From NCBI GenBank assembly GCA_963793095.1, contig CAWBYY010000001.1:372001-436000 (forward strand): 64,000 nucleotides of DNA, read 5' to 3'. Position numbers and translations under genes: made by a program. The notes below the pieces were generated by a model. That model ran no database searches, had not been told where the DNA came from, and worked only from the letters and a program-made list of their open reading frames with translations. Positions 24,447 to 32,191 of the stretch are shown in pieces (position 1 is the first letter of the stretch; each line of letters starts with the position of its first letter). The DNA is from CAVWDI01 sp963793095. Lineage in GTDB: Bacteria; Chloroflexota; Anaerolineae; Anaerolineales; UBA4823.

Positions 24447-25412
24447 CTATTCCCATGCGCTGGCATTATCCAGGGTTTCTTTTCCCTGTGGGGTCAGACG
24501 CTTTCCAACAGCGCCCAGATTATCTTCAAGCTGGGCCAGTGTTCTGGGTCCAATTATCGGGCTTGTAATCAAAGGGTCGCTGAGCAGCCAGGCTAATGCA
24601 GTCTGGGATACGGAAAGCCCCCCTTCATTCAAACCTGTCTGTTCGATCAATTCCAAAAGTTTCCAGTTTCTTTCTGTAAAATATTTGCTCGCGCTTCCTG
24701 CCCGCATGCTGTCGACCACAGTATCCCTTTGATATTTTCCGGTGAGAAAACCTCCAGCCAGAGGGCTGTAGGGTATAACAGCGATGTTGAAATTCCTGCA
24801 TACTTCTGCGAGTTCTCTTTCGAATTCAGACCGGCGGATGAGATTGTAATGTGGTTGGATGGAAGCGAATTTATTGTATTTATTTGTATCCGCGATCCAG
24901 AGACTTTCCATTAAACGCCAGGCTGGATAATTGGAACAACCGCTGTAGCGAACCTTACCCTGTTTAATTAAGTCATCAAACGAAGAGAGCGTTTCTTCGA
25001 TTGGTGTGTTTTCATCGTACCAGTGGGTTTGGTAGAGATCGATATAATCGGTATCAAGGCGTTTGAGAGATCCTTCAACAGCTGTTAAGATATGAAGCCT
25101 TGAAAGACCTTCATCGTTGGGACCCTCCCCCATCTTTCCGCGCACTTTGGTCGCAAGGATTATCTGGTCGCGCTGGATGCTGGAATCTTTCAACCATTTT
25201 CCGATTATTTTCTCAGCTACGCCGCCTGGATTGCCTTCCGCCCAGCGAGAATAGATATCGGCGGTATCGATGAAGTTAATCCCTGCTTCAAATGCAGCAT
25301 CCAGTATTCTAAATGATGTCGCTTCATCCGCAGTCCAGCCAAACTGCATAGTCCCCAGACACAGTTCAGAGACTTTCAGACCGGTTTGTCCAAATAATCG
25401 ATACTCCATCAA
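24447..25412 (-). CDS. Aldo/keto reductase
   Basis: NADPH-dependent TIM-barrel oxidoreductase of 321 residues. The catalytic Tyr lies in DTADIYSRW, the Lys in LATKVRG and the His in YQTHWYD; SPIIGPRT near the C-terminus binds the cofactor phosphate. It resembles the YajO/YhdN-type group that reduces aldehydes and ketones; the substrate is unknown. Its start overlaps the end of the SRPBCC-PDZ-DinB gene by four bases, suggesting translational coupling. It is convergent with the sensor kinase. Confidence 0.9.
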   Translation of the reverse strand: MMEYRLFGQTGLKVSELCLGTMQFGWTADEATSFRILDAAFEAGINFIDTADIYSRWAEGNPGGVAEKIIGKWLKDSSIQRDQIILATKVRGKMGEGPNDEGLSRLHILTAVEGSLKRLDTDYIDLYQTHWYDENTPIEETLSSFDDLIKQGKVRYSGCSNYPAWRLMESLWIADTNKYNKFASIQPHYNLIRRSEFERELAEVCRNFNIAVIPYSPLAGGFLTGKYQRDTVVDSMRAGSASKYFTERNWKLLELIEQTGLNEGGLSVSQTALAWLLSDPLITSPIIGPRTLAQLEDNLGAVGKRLTPQGKETLDNASAWE

Positions 25413-26623
25413 CTCCCTCCTTCGTGCGCAATCTTCAGTAACTTTCTCATCTGGTCAAAATGTGAATGGTCATGATAAGGACCATCGTGGAAATTTATTC
25501 CAAGGCGCCAGTATGCGCTCTTCCTTTCAAGAAAGTCTTCCGGCAGATTTTTTATCAATGCGACGATTTCAGCGCGAGTTCTGAGTAACTCAGTTTTTAA
25601 ATCATCCACAGTCGAATAAACATCCAAAGTTGATTCGATCTGGGGCTGGAGATTTGTACCAGGGTCATCCGCCCAGCGCTCAAATCCGTTAACCATTTCT
25701 GGAATCCTGCCCAGCCAGAAACGGTCAGCATGGATAAGATGTGCAATGATTTCTTTTATGCTCCATTCTTCAGGTGTGGGTTTAAAGGACGCATTTTCCT
25801 CCGAGATATCAGCAGTTATTCTGTCCAGTTCATCCGATAAATCGCTGAAATTCATCCTGATTTGCTCACTCATGACCTGTGGGTCGAAAATAATCTCCGG
25901 AAGTGGACGCTGGGATAATTCCATGCTCGCGGAATTTTTACTGGCTCCCCGATAATATTCTAACTCAACCACGTCTCCGGCTCTTTTTCCCTGCAGGGCT
26001 TTATTGATATCAGTAACTGCCTTCATCCTTGTTCCGTCAATACTGATAATAACATCATCCGACTGCAGACCGGCTTTTTGGGCGCCCATACCTTCCAGGG
26101 TACTGTCTATCCTGATGCCATCGCTGGTTGGAACACCCAGTTGATCGGCAATCTTTTGATTGAAGTCGTTAAGACCGATACCCAGCATCGGGCGCATCGT
26201 AAAACGTAAATCCTGCCCGGTTTCCAGAACTGAGGCCAGATTTTCAAGCCCATTATCCCATCCTTCCTGGCAGTTCTGGCGGAAGGATTCCCAGATGTCG
26301 TCCTGGCCAATACCCTTATGGATAAGTGTTAACCGGGTTGTGGTGTTATCGCCGGTAAAATTTACAACAACGGTTGTTTGAGCCGGTTCATCCTTTCCGC
26401 GCCAGCTGAATTCAACCTTGCTGTTTTCTTCGACAGTTATGTATTCACCGGCAGCATAGTAACCGCTATTCCAGGCTGCGTAAAATCTGCCGCCGGGTTC
26501 CGGTTTTATTGTGGCGTAATCGCACAACCATTCCTTTAACCCGGTCGAATTGGTAAATGCAAAATATGCGTTTGAAACGCTGGAATGGATGGTTTTTTCA
26601 AACTTAATCGATGAGCTATCCAT
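25409..26623 (-). CDS. SRPBCC (AHSA1-like) - PDZ - DinB fusion protein
   Basis: A 404-residue cytoplasmic protein with three recognisable parts. Residues about 1-140 are an AHSA1-type START-like domain (FEKTIHSSVSNAYFAFTNSTGLKEWL, YITVEENSKVEFSW). Residues about 165-235 are a PDZ domain (GIRIDSTLEGMGAQKAGLQSDDVIISIDG). Residues about 255-400 are a DinB/DUF664 four-helix bundle (EEWSIKEIIAHLIHADRFWLGRIPEM, ending DHSHFDQM) with candidate metal-binding His residues. I know of no described function for this combination; ligand binding or thiol-dependent chemistry are possibilities. It overlaps the aldo/keto reductase gene by four bases. Confidence 0.75.
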   Translation of the reverse strand: MDSSSIKFEKTIHSSVSNAYFAFTNSTGLKEWLCDYATIKPEPGGRFYAAWNSGYYAAGEYITVEENSKVEFSWRGKDEPAQTTVVVNFTGDNTTTRLTLIHKGIGQDDIWESFRQNCQEGWDNGLENLASVLETGQDLRFTMRPMLGIGLNDFNQKIADQLGVPTSDGIRIDSTLEGMGAQKAGLQSDDVIISIDGTRMKAVTDINKALQGKRAGDVVELEYYRGASKNSASMELSQRPLPEIIFDPQVMSEQIRMNFSDLSDELDRITADISEENASFKPTPEEWSIKEIIAHLIHADRFWLGRIPEMVNGFERWADDPGTNLQPQIESTLDVYSTVDDLKTELLRTRAEIVALIKNLPEDFLERKSAYWRLGINFHDGPYHDHSHFDQMRKLLKIAHEGGS

Positions 26624-26719
26624 AGTCTCCTCCTAATATACTTATGAAAAAAACGACTACCAGTTCAGATGATTGTGTATATTATGTTTACTGGAATGTT
26701 TAAGCTTGCGTTCAATCAC

Positions 26720-27418
26720 TCAGAGCAGGAAAAACCGGTACAGCCCCTGCGCAATCAGGATTACAGCGAACGTAACTAAAATAAGAATGCTTATTAATGT
26801 GAGGATCCGGATAACCCCTGGACCAAAACGGCGGCTGAAGTCAAAGACAAAAACAATGCCCAGCAACCCGCTGGTCATCATTATGTAAAAGCCAGCAATA
26901 AATGAGATGCCTGTTAGTAAAGAAATATCAAGGGCTGATAAGAGAATCGGCCCGGTGATTAAAAACCAGTAAAGATAAAGCCCTGGGCTTAATATGTTCA
27001 CTATTACACCCTTAGTGAAAATCCCAAGATAATCCCTGAAATTGTCTGTTATTTTTATTTTCGAATCAATTTGAAAATCTTGCTGGGTGTCTATTCCTGA
27101 TTTTTTCTCTTCGCCTGGTCGAGAATAGGCTTCTTTCCACTGCCGGTAAATACCAAAGGCGATATAGAGGGCGAAGAATCCTCCGAGTATTCCCATTAGT
27201 TGTATGATGGAGTTTGGCATCTGGTCGAGCAAAAAGACAATAGTAAATACAACCAGAGGATCGCTTATTAAAGGGGCAAAGGCGACCATAATTCCCGACC
27301 GCCAACCACCAAGCAGGGTTTGCGAGATCAGGTAAGACTGGAGCGTTCCCGGTGTCGCGGCTGCTGACAGTCCCAGGGCGATTCCCTGCAAGAAAAAGGC
27401 TGCTTGCGTGTAATCCAT
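26720..27418 (-). CDS. LysE-family exporter
   Basis: A 232-residue membrane protein with about six hydrophobic segments and the LysE/RhtB-type start QGIALGLSAAATPGTLQSYLISQTLLGGWRSGI. The family exports amino acids or other small solutes. A polar cytoplasmic insert of about 45 residues (near residues 90-135) splits the usual helices, which is longer than normal. It lies between the MATE transporter gene and the SRPBCC-PDZ-DinB gene, all read leftward. Confidence 0.78.
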   Translation of the reverse strand: MDYTQAAFFLQGIALGLSAAATPGTLQSYLISQTLLGGWRSGIMVAFAPLISDPLVVFTIVFLLDQMPNSIIQLMGILGGFFALYIAFGIYRQWKEAYSRPGEEKKSGIDTQQDFQIDSKIKITDNFRDYLGIFTKGVIVNILSPGLYLYWFLITGPILLSALDISLLTGISFIAGFYIMMTSGLLGIVFVFDFSRRFGPGVIRILTLISILILVTFAVILIAQGLYRFFLL

Positions 27419-27487
27419 CAGTTCTTGATTGAAATAGAGTCGATATCTAAAGGGTTTGCCCCTGTTGGATTGGTCTAATAATTCAAT

Positions 27488-28849
27488 TTATGGATATTCA
27501 GTTATAGCCTGATCCAGCCGATCACGTGTATAAATCCCTTTCAAAACAGGTCGGGCTCGAAACCAGAGCCAGATGGTTTGCACCAGCATACAGATAGTAA
27601 ATACAGCGAGAGCGAAGTATAAACCGGTTATCTGACCCCAAACTGCTCCGGCGGAAAGTAAAACAGCGCTGACGACCAGATATATCAGGACAGCTTCTGT
27701 GATCCCGCGTGTTTTCCGGCCATGAACCAGCACACCCTGATACCAGCTTTGTATTGTGTTAAAAGCAGGGAGCAGGACAGCGAGCCAGAGGCCGGTTTGA
27801 GCCATAAGACTGAGCCTGGGCGTCAGGGCGGAGATTAGTTCAAACCAGATATTTGACAGTGGAGTAATTGCAACGAAAACAAGAAAACCTGATGTGGCCA
27901 GCGATAAGAAAAGGGCGAATTTCCGCAAATTGAAACTGGAACGGGGCTCATCTAACAGCGCGACCACCACCTCATTATATGCTACTCCCGGGCTGCGGAA
28001 AATAAAAATCAACCCGCCAATCACCGGCCATACCGCTAGCGAATCAAGCGCCTGCGGCATCCGGCTGACGGCAGCGCTGATAATTGGATTTGTAAGTAGA
28101 AACAGGAGCGATGTCATCGCCAGCGGTACATAAAACTTTAAAAATGTGTTCAATTCCAGAAGTGGTTCTAGTATAGGCGCCTTCTCCAACGGGCCTTTAA
28201 CAACAGGTTTGACAACCATCCCTGAGTAAGTTGCCTCACAGATTACACCCGCGATAACTGCGCATGTCGCTACTACGATACCCTCAATACTGCCGATTAC
28301 CAGGCCAAGAATTAAAACCAGGGCAACCGCTGTCAACCTGATAACCGTGCCGATTCCCACAGTCTGCGAATAACCGAACCTGATAAGGACGCCTTGATTC
28401 AACCGCCGGTAGGCGATTGACCAGGTCCAGGGCGTCATTATCATCAAGCCAATCCGGGCTGGTTCGACGATCACCTCTGGAACTCCCAGAACTTTTTCAA
28501 CAAGCAGGTAATAGAAGGGAGTAAAGGCAATTAGTATATGTATGCCAGTTAAAAATCCCGCGGTGACCATCATAAAACGGTAAATTTTCTGGTATGAAGG
28601 TTTATCCTTTGATAACGCTGTTGAAGCAGCCAGCAACATGATAATTGGCGCTTCAATAATGAGCGATATGGGGAAAACAACCCCGCCGTATGCTGCCAGG
28701 TTTATCTTCGGATCCGCTAATCGAGCCATCGTGGCGCTGACTGCCGGCAACTCTATCCCCATGAGCATCCAGCTTGCGGCTAAAGGCCACCAGGTTTTGA
28801 ATATTTGTTTTAAAGGCAGCTTTGCTGGTGGAGTGTCACTGTTTGCCAT
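27488..28849 (-). CDS. MATE-type multi-drug/cation antiporter
   Basis: A 453-residue polytopic protein with about twelve hydrophobic helices in two halves, the MATE/MOP arrangement (WWPLAASWMLMGIELPAVSATMARL at the N-terminus). Members expel cationic drugs in exchange for protons or sodium ions. Sequence similarity is not strong, and other MOP-superfamily flippases are an alternative. It is read leftward, 70 bases ahead of the LysE-type gene, and divergent from the TetR operon. Confidence 0.7.
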   Translation of the reverse strand: MANSDTPPAKLPLKQIFKTWWPLAASWMLMGIELPAVSATMARLADPKINLAAYGGVVFPISLIIEAPIIMLLAASTALSKDKPSYQKIYRFMMVTAGFLTGIHILIAFTPFYYLLVEKVLGVPEVIVEPARIGLMIMTPWTWSIAYRRLNQGVLIRFGYSQTVGIGTVIRLTAVALVLILGLVIGSIEGIVVATCAVIAGVICEATYSGMVVKPVVKGPLEKAPILEPLLELNTFLKFYVPLAMTSLLFLLTNPIISAAVSRMPQALDSLAVWPVIGGLIFIFRSPGVAYNEVVVALLDEPRSSFNLRKFALFLSLATSGFLVFVAITPLSNIWFELISALTPRLSLMAQTGLWLAVLLPAFNTIQSWYQGVLVHGRKTRGITEAVLIYLVVSAVLLSAGAVWGQITGLYFALAVFTICMLVQTIWLWFRARPVLKGIYTRDRLDQAITEYP

Positions 28850-29024
28850 TCTATTTTAAAATCCCGGTAAGAATTTATAAAAATCTGAAGGTAGTTCTGG
28901 TCTTATTGCATAACGCCCAATTACACCCCTTCCTCCCCTAATCGTCAAGTGCGCCAGGTTGTAAAACACCAGTTTTCGATTTTGATACCTGGGTGGAATT
29001 ATTTCGATTAATCACAGGAAGCGC

Positions 29025-29053
29025 TTGACAATCAAGTTTTAATTTGCTATTCT
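29025..29053 (+). promoter_or_regulatory. Sigma-70 promoter of the tetR-beta-oxidation operon
   Basis: TTGACA (29025-29030), a 17-base spacer and TATTCT (29048-29053) form a near-consensus promoter 31 bases before the tetR start codon. Confidence 0.75.
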
Positions 29054-29056
29054 GAA

Positions 29057-29076
29057 CCTACCGACCGTACGGTAGG
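29057..29076. promoter_or_regulatory. TetR-type operator
   Basis: CCTACCG (29057-29063) and CGGTAGG (29070-29076) form a perfect 7-bp inverted repeat with a 6-base centre. It sits over the expected transcription start, immediately downstream of the -10 box and just before the tetR start, the classical place for autorepression. Confidence 0.75.
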
Positions 29077-29084
29077 CAAATTCA

Positions 29085-29648
29085 ATGAACCGTGAAGAAA
29101 TCCTGGACGCAGCAGTACAAATTTTCAGCCAGAAAGGTTTTCATGCCAGTTCCATGCAGGACCTTGCCAATGCAGTTGATCTGCAGAAAGCCAGTCTTTA
29201 CCATCATGTTTCCAGCAAACAGGAGATTCTGGCACTGCTGCTGGACCAATCCCTGGACATCCTGATCGACCAGATGGAAGGAATCTCAGGACTGGACTGC
29301 CAGCCGGAAGAAAAGATGCGCACAGCTATTAAAAGTTATTTGAATACGCTGATCATCCACCGTGACAGGGCGGCTGTGCTGTTATTGGAACACCGGTCAT
29401 TAGAGCCTGAATTCCGGGATCACCATATCCCTCGCAGGGATAAATTCGAGGGATTATGGCGGGATTTAATCCAGGATGGCGTTAATCAGGGTGTTTTCGA
29501 CTGTGAGGATCCCTCCCTGGCAGTACGTGCCCTGCTGGGAATGATCAACTGGACGATCACCTGGTACCGCCCGGAAGGACCACTATTAGGGGAAGAGATA
29601 GGAGAAAAACTGGCAAATATTGTCTTAAGAGGTTTGATGCAGCGCTGA
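29085..29648 (+). CDS. TetR/AcrR family repressor of the beta-oxidation operon
   Basis: A 187-residue one-domain-plus-HTH regulator. The N-terminal 50 residues are a TetR helix-turn-helix (ILDAAVQIFSQKGFHASSMQDLANAVDLQKASLYHHVSSKQEILALLL), and the remainder is the ligand-binding helical domain. It is the first gene of an operon of acyl-CoA dehydrogenases, FadN-type enzyme, thiolase and SCP2 protein, so it probably senses acyl-CoA in the manner of Gram-positive FadR. The palindrome at 29057-29076 is its likely operator. Confidence 0.9.
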   Translation: MNREEILDAAVQIFSQKGFHASSMQDLANAVDLQKASLYHHVSSKQEILALLLDQSLDILIDQMEGISGLDCQPEEKMRTAIKSYLNTLIIHRDRAAVLLLEHRSLEPEFRDHHIPRRDKFEGLWRDLIQDGVNQGVFDCEDPSLAVRALLGMINWTITWYRPEGPLLGEEIGEKLANIVLRGLMQR

Positions 29649-29696
29649 AAATTCAGGGGCGTTTAAAAATCCGAATAATAATACGGGAGGCTGATA

Positions 29697-30791
29697 ATGT
29701 TTTCTTTTGAGCCAACTGAAGAACAAAAAATGCTGGTCGAAACGATCCATCGATATTCTGCGGGCGATCTGAGATCAAGCGCCCATGCTGCTGAAGAAGA
29801 GGGGCAATTCACTACGGAAGTAATTAATAAAGGCTGGGAATTGGGTTATCTGCAGGCTTCCATACCTGAAGATTTGGGTGGATTCGGCGAACGGTCACTC
29901 CTGACCGGTGTTCTGGTAGCCGAAGAACTTGCCTGGGGGGATCTGGCAGGCGCATTGAATGTACAGGCGCCGGGGTTATTTGTGATACCCATATACCTCG
30001 GCGGTACCGAGAGCCAGAAAGTTGAACATATCCCGCAGGTGATTGAAGAGGATTGGAAAACTTATACATCGGCATTGATCGAACCGAGTTTTGATTTTGA
30101 CCCCCTTGACCTCAGAACATCAGCGGTTGAAACCGATGGATATTATGTGTTGAACGGGGATAAAACTTATGTCCCATTTGCGGACAGGGCTGAAGGTATG
30201 GTCGTTTATGCAAAATTGAACGATCAAACTCAGGGATTTATCCTGCCAAAAGGCACTCAGGGTTTGCATGTCGGCGAGCGGGTTAAACTCATGGGGATAA
30301 ACGGGTTTCCCCTGTATTCGGTAAATCTTAATCAGGTCCGGGTGCCGGCTGAGATGCGCATTGGTGGGCGGAGCGGTCACGGTTTTTCAGCAATCCTGGA
30401 TTCATCCCGGGTTGCAATGGCAGCGATGGCGGTTGGTTTATCACGGGCAGCCTTTGAGTATTCACGCGATTACGCCAGGGAACGGGAGGTCTTTGGGGTG
30501 AAGGTTGCCCAGAAACAGGCGATCGCTTTTATGCTGGCTGAGATGGCGACCGAAATAGAAGCGATTCGTCTCCTGGTCTGGGAAGCAGCCTGGATGATTG
30601 ATAATTCAAAAGAAAATGCAAGCAAACAGGCTTATCTGGCATTGAGCGGGGCAACCGACCTGGCGATGATGGTTACAGACAGGGCAGTCCAGATTCTGGG
30701 AGGATACGGGTATATAAGAGAATATCCGGTTGAGCTGTGGATGCGCAACGGCAGGGGCATTGCCATGTTAAGCGGATTGGCGCTTGTGTAG
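29697..30791 (+). CDS. Acyl-CoA dehydrogenase
   Basis: FAD enzyme for the first step of beta-oxidation. The 364 residues have the N-terminal helical domain, a beta-barrel middle (WKTYTSALIEPSFDFDPLDLRT, GDKTYVPFADRA) and the C-terminal helical domain ending QILGGYGYIREYPVELWMRNGRG. The catalytic glutamate of the standard family is not obvious in this divergent C-terminus, which ends GIAMLSGLALV as in a subgroup of these proteins. AGGAG-like GGGAGG lies before the ATG. It precedes the second dehydrogenase gene with 49 bases between the reading frames. Confidence 0.88.
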   Translation: MFSFEPTEEQKMLVETIHRYSAGDLRSSAHAAEEEGQFTTEVINKGWELGYLQASIPEDLGGFGERSLLTGVLVAEELAWGDLAGALNVQAPGLFVIPIYLGGTESQKVEHIPQVIEEDWKTYTSALIEPSFDFDPLDLRTSAVETDGYYVLNGDKTYVPFADRAEGMVVYAKLNDQTQGFILPKGTQGLHVGERVKLMGINGFPLYSVNLNQVRVPAEMRIGGRSGHGFSAILDSSRVAMAAMAVGLSRAAFEYSRDYAREREVFGVKVAQKQAIAFMLAEMATEIEAIRLLVWEAAWMIDNSKENASKQAYLALSGATDLAMMVTDRAVQILGGYGYIREYPVELWMRNGRGIAMLSGLALV

Positions 30792-30840
30792 TGTTTTAAA
30801 CAATTCTGGCGAAGACAGGTTCAGTGGAGGAGCGATAAAA

Positions 30841-32094
30841 ATGATTGATTTCGAAACCCCAAAACCGATTGTGATGATGAATAATGCCCTTGAAACTGTG
30901 GCTGTTAATATGATGAGACCTGTTTCGAGACAGTTCGACGAAAATGAACATGAAATTCCCTGGGATTACATAAACTTTATGCATATGGCCATGGTGCAAA
31001 CCGGGGCGGGGTCACTGGCGCCGAAAAAGAAGCCAGAGCAGGATGGCGAGGAAGTGGAGAAGAGGCCTCCCATCGGTTATCAGCGTCTGGCATGCATGCT
31101 TGAAATGCTTTCATGGGGGGATGTTGGATTGTATTTGTGCACACCGGGCGGAGGCCTTGGAGCCGCGGCTGTTGAAGCGGCTGGAACCCAGGAACAGAAG
31201 GAAAAATTCCTGGCTCGTTTCAGTGGAAAAAATCCGACATTTGGGGCAATGGCAATGACAGAACCTCAGGCCGGGTCAGACACTTCAGCTATCCGGGCGA
31301 CTGCAGTACTGGATCCGGTGACAAACGAGTGGGTCATCAACGGTGAAAAAATTTTTGTTACAGCGGGACACAAATCTCTGATCGACAGTGACGGATTTGT
31401 TGTGGTCTGGGCTTCCATTGATCCTTCAGCAGGCAGAGCAGGAATGAGAGGTTTTGTGGTCGAAGCAGGTACTCCAGGTGTGAGCGTGACCAAGCTTGAG
31501 CATAAAATGGGCATCCGCGCCAGCGATACAGTCTCAATCGTGCTCCAGGATGCCCGGGTACCGTTTGAGAATATGCTCGGGAGCACAGAAATTGTCAAAA
31601 AGGAGACCGCACGCGGATTCAAAAAAGCGATGGCTACATTTGATGCGACCAGGCCTCTGGTGGCGGCGACAGCAGTAGGAGTTGCCAGGGCAGCCCTGGA
31701 ATTCCTGAAAGAAAAGCTGGAACAAAATGGGATTAAAATCCGCTACGGGCTGCCGCACCAGAAACTGACCAGCATTGAACGTGATTACATTGACATGGAA
31801 GTGATGCTGCGTTCAGCCTGGCTGCTGGTGCTCAAAGCGGTCTGGATGGCTGACAACCGCATCCCGAATTCGAAGGAAGCCTCGATGTCAAAAGTGCGCG
31901 CCGGAGATATTGTCACCAGGATAACCCAGCAGGCAGTCGAAATGATGGGTCCTCTGGGATACAGCCGTGAATTCCTGCTGGAGAAATGGTTCCGCGACGC
32001 CAAAATTGCTGATATTTACGAGGGCACAGGCCAGATTAACCGCCTGATTGTTGCCCGCCAGATTCTGGGTTACACCGGAAAAGAACTGCGCTAG
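30841..32094 (+). CDS. Acyl-CoA dehydrogenase
   Basis: Second dehydrogenase of the operon, 417 residues from the ATG at 30841, which has GGAGG at 30826-30830; upstream in-frame codons lack a Shine-Dalgarno. It shows the middle-domain motif AMTEPQAGSDTSAIRATA, the FAD/substrate segment INGEKIFVTAGH, and ends DAKIADIYEGTGQINRLIVARQILG, in which the Glu of IYEGTGQ is the usual catalytic base. It is followed after about 100 bases by the FadN-type gene. The two dehydrogenases may form a pair, as in some heteromeric acyl-CoA dehydrogenases. Confidence 0.92.
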   Translation: MIDFETPKPIVMMNNALETVAVNMMRPVSRQFDENEHEIPWDYINFMHMAMVQTGAGSLAPKKKPEQDGEEVEKRPPIGYQRLACMLEMLSWGDVGLYLCTPGGGLGAAAVEAAGTQEQKEKFLARFSGKNPTFGAMAMTEPQAGSDTSAIRATAVLDPVTNEWVINGEKIFVTAGHKSLIDSDGFVVVWASIDPSAGRAGMRGFVVEAGTPGVSVTKLEHKMGIRASDTVSIVLQDARVPFENMLGSTEIVKKETARGFKKAMATFDATRPLVAATAVGVARAALEFLKEKLEQNGIKIRYGLPHQKLTSIERDYIDMEVMLRSAWLLVLKAVWMADNRIPNSKEASMSKVRAGDIVTRITQQAVEMMGPLGYSREFLLEKWFRDAKIADIYEGTGQINRLIVARQILGYTGKELR

Positions 32095-32191
32095 TGAAAT
32101 GCTGGCAGCAGCAGTTGACTCCTGGAATCTATTCCAGATTTTTTGTATTCGAAATTCCAGGCGCAGCGATTTGTTTTAGCGAGGAGGGTTT

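Noticed and set aside
29697..30791. Truncated acyl-CoA dehydrogenase
   Set aside because: Ends RNGRGIAMLSGLALV, as in a known subgroup of these proteins, rather than being cut by a frameshift.
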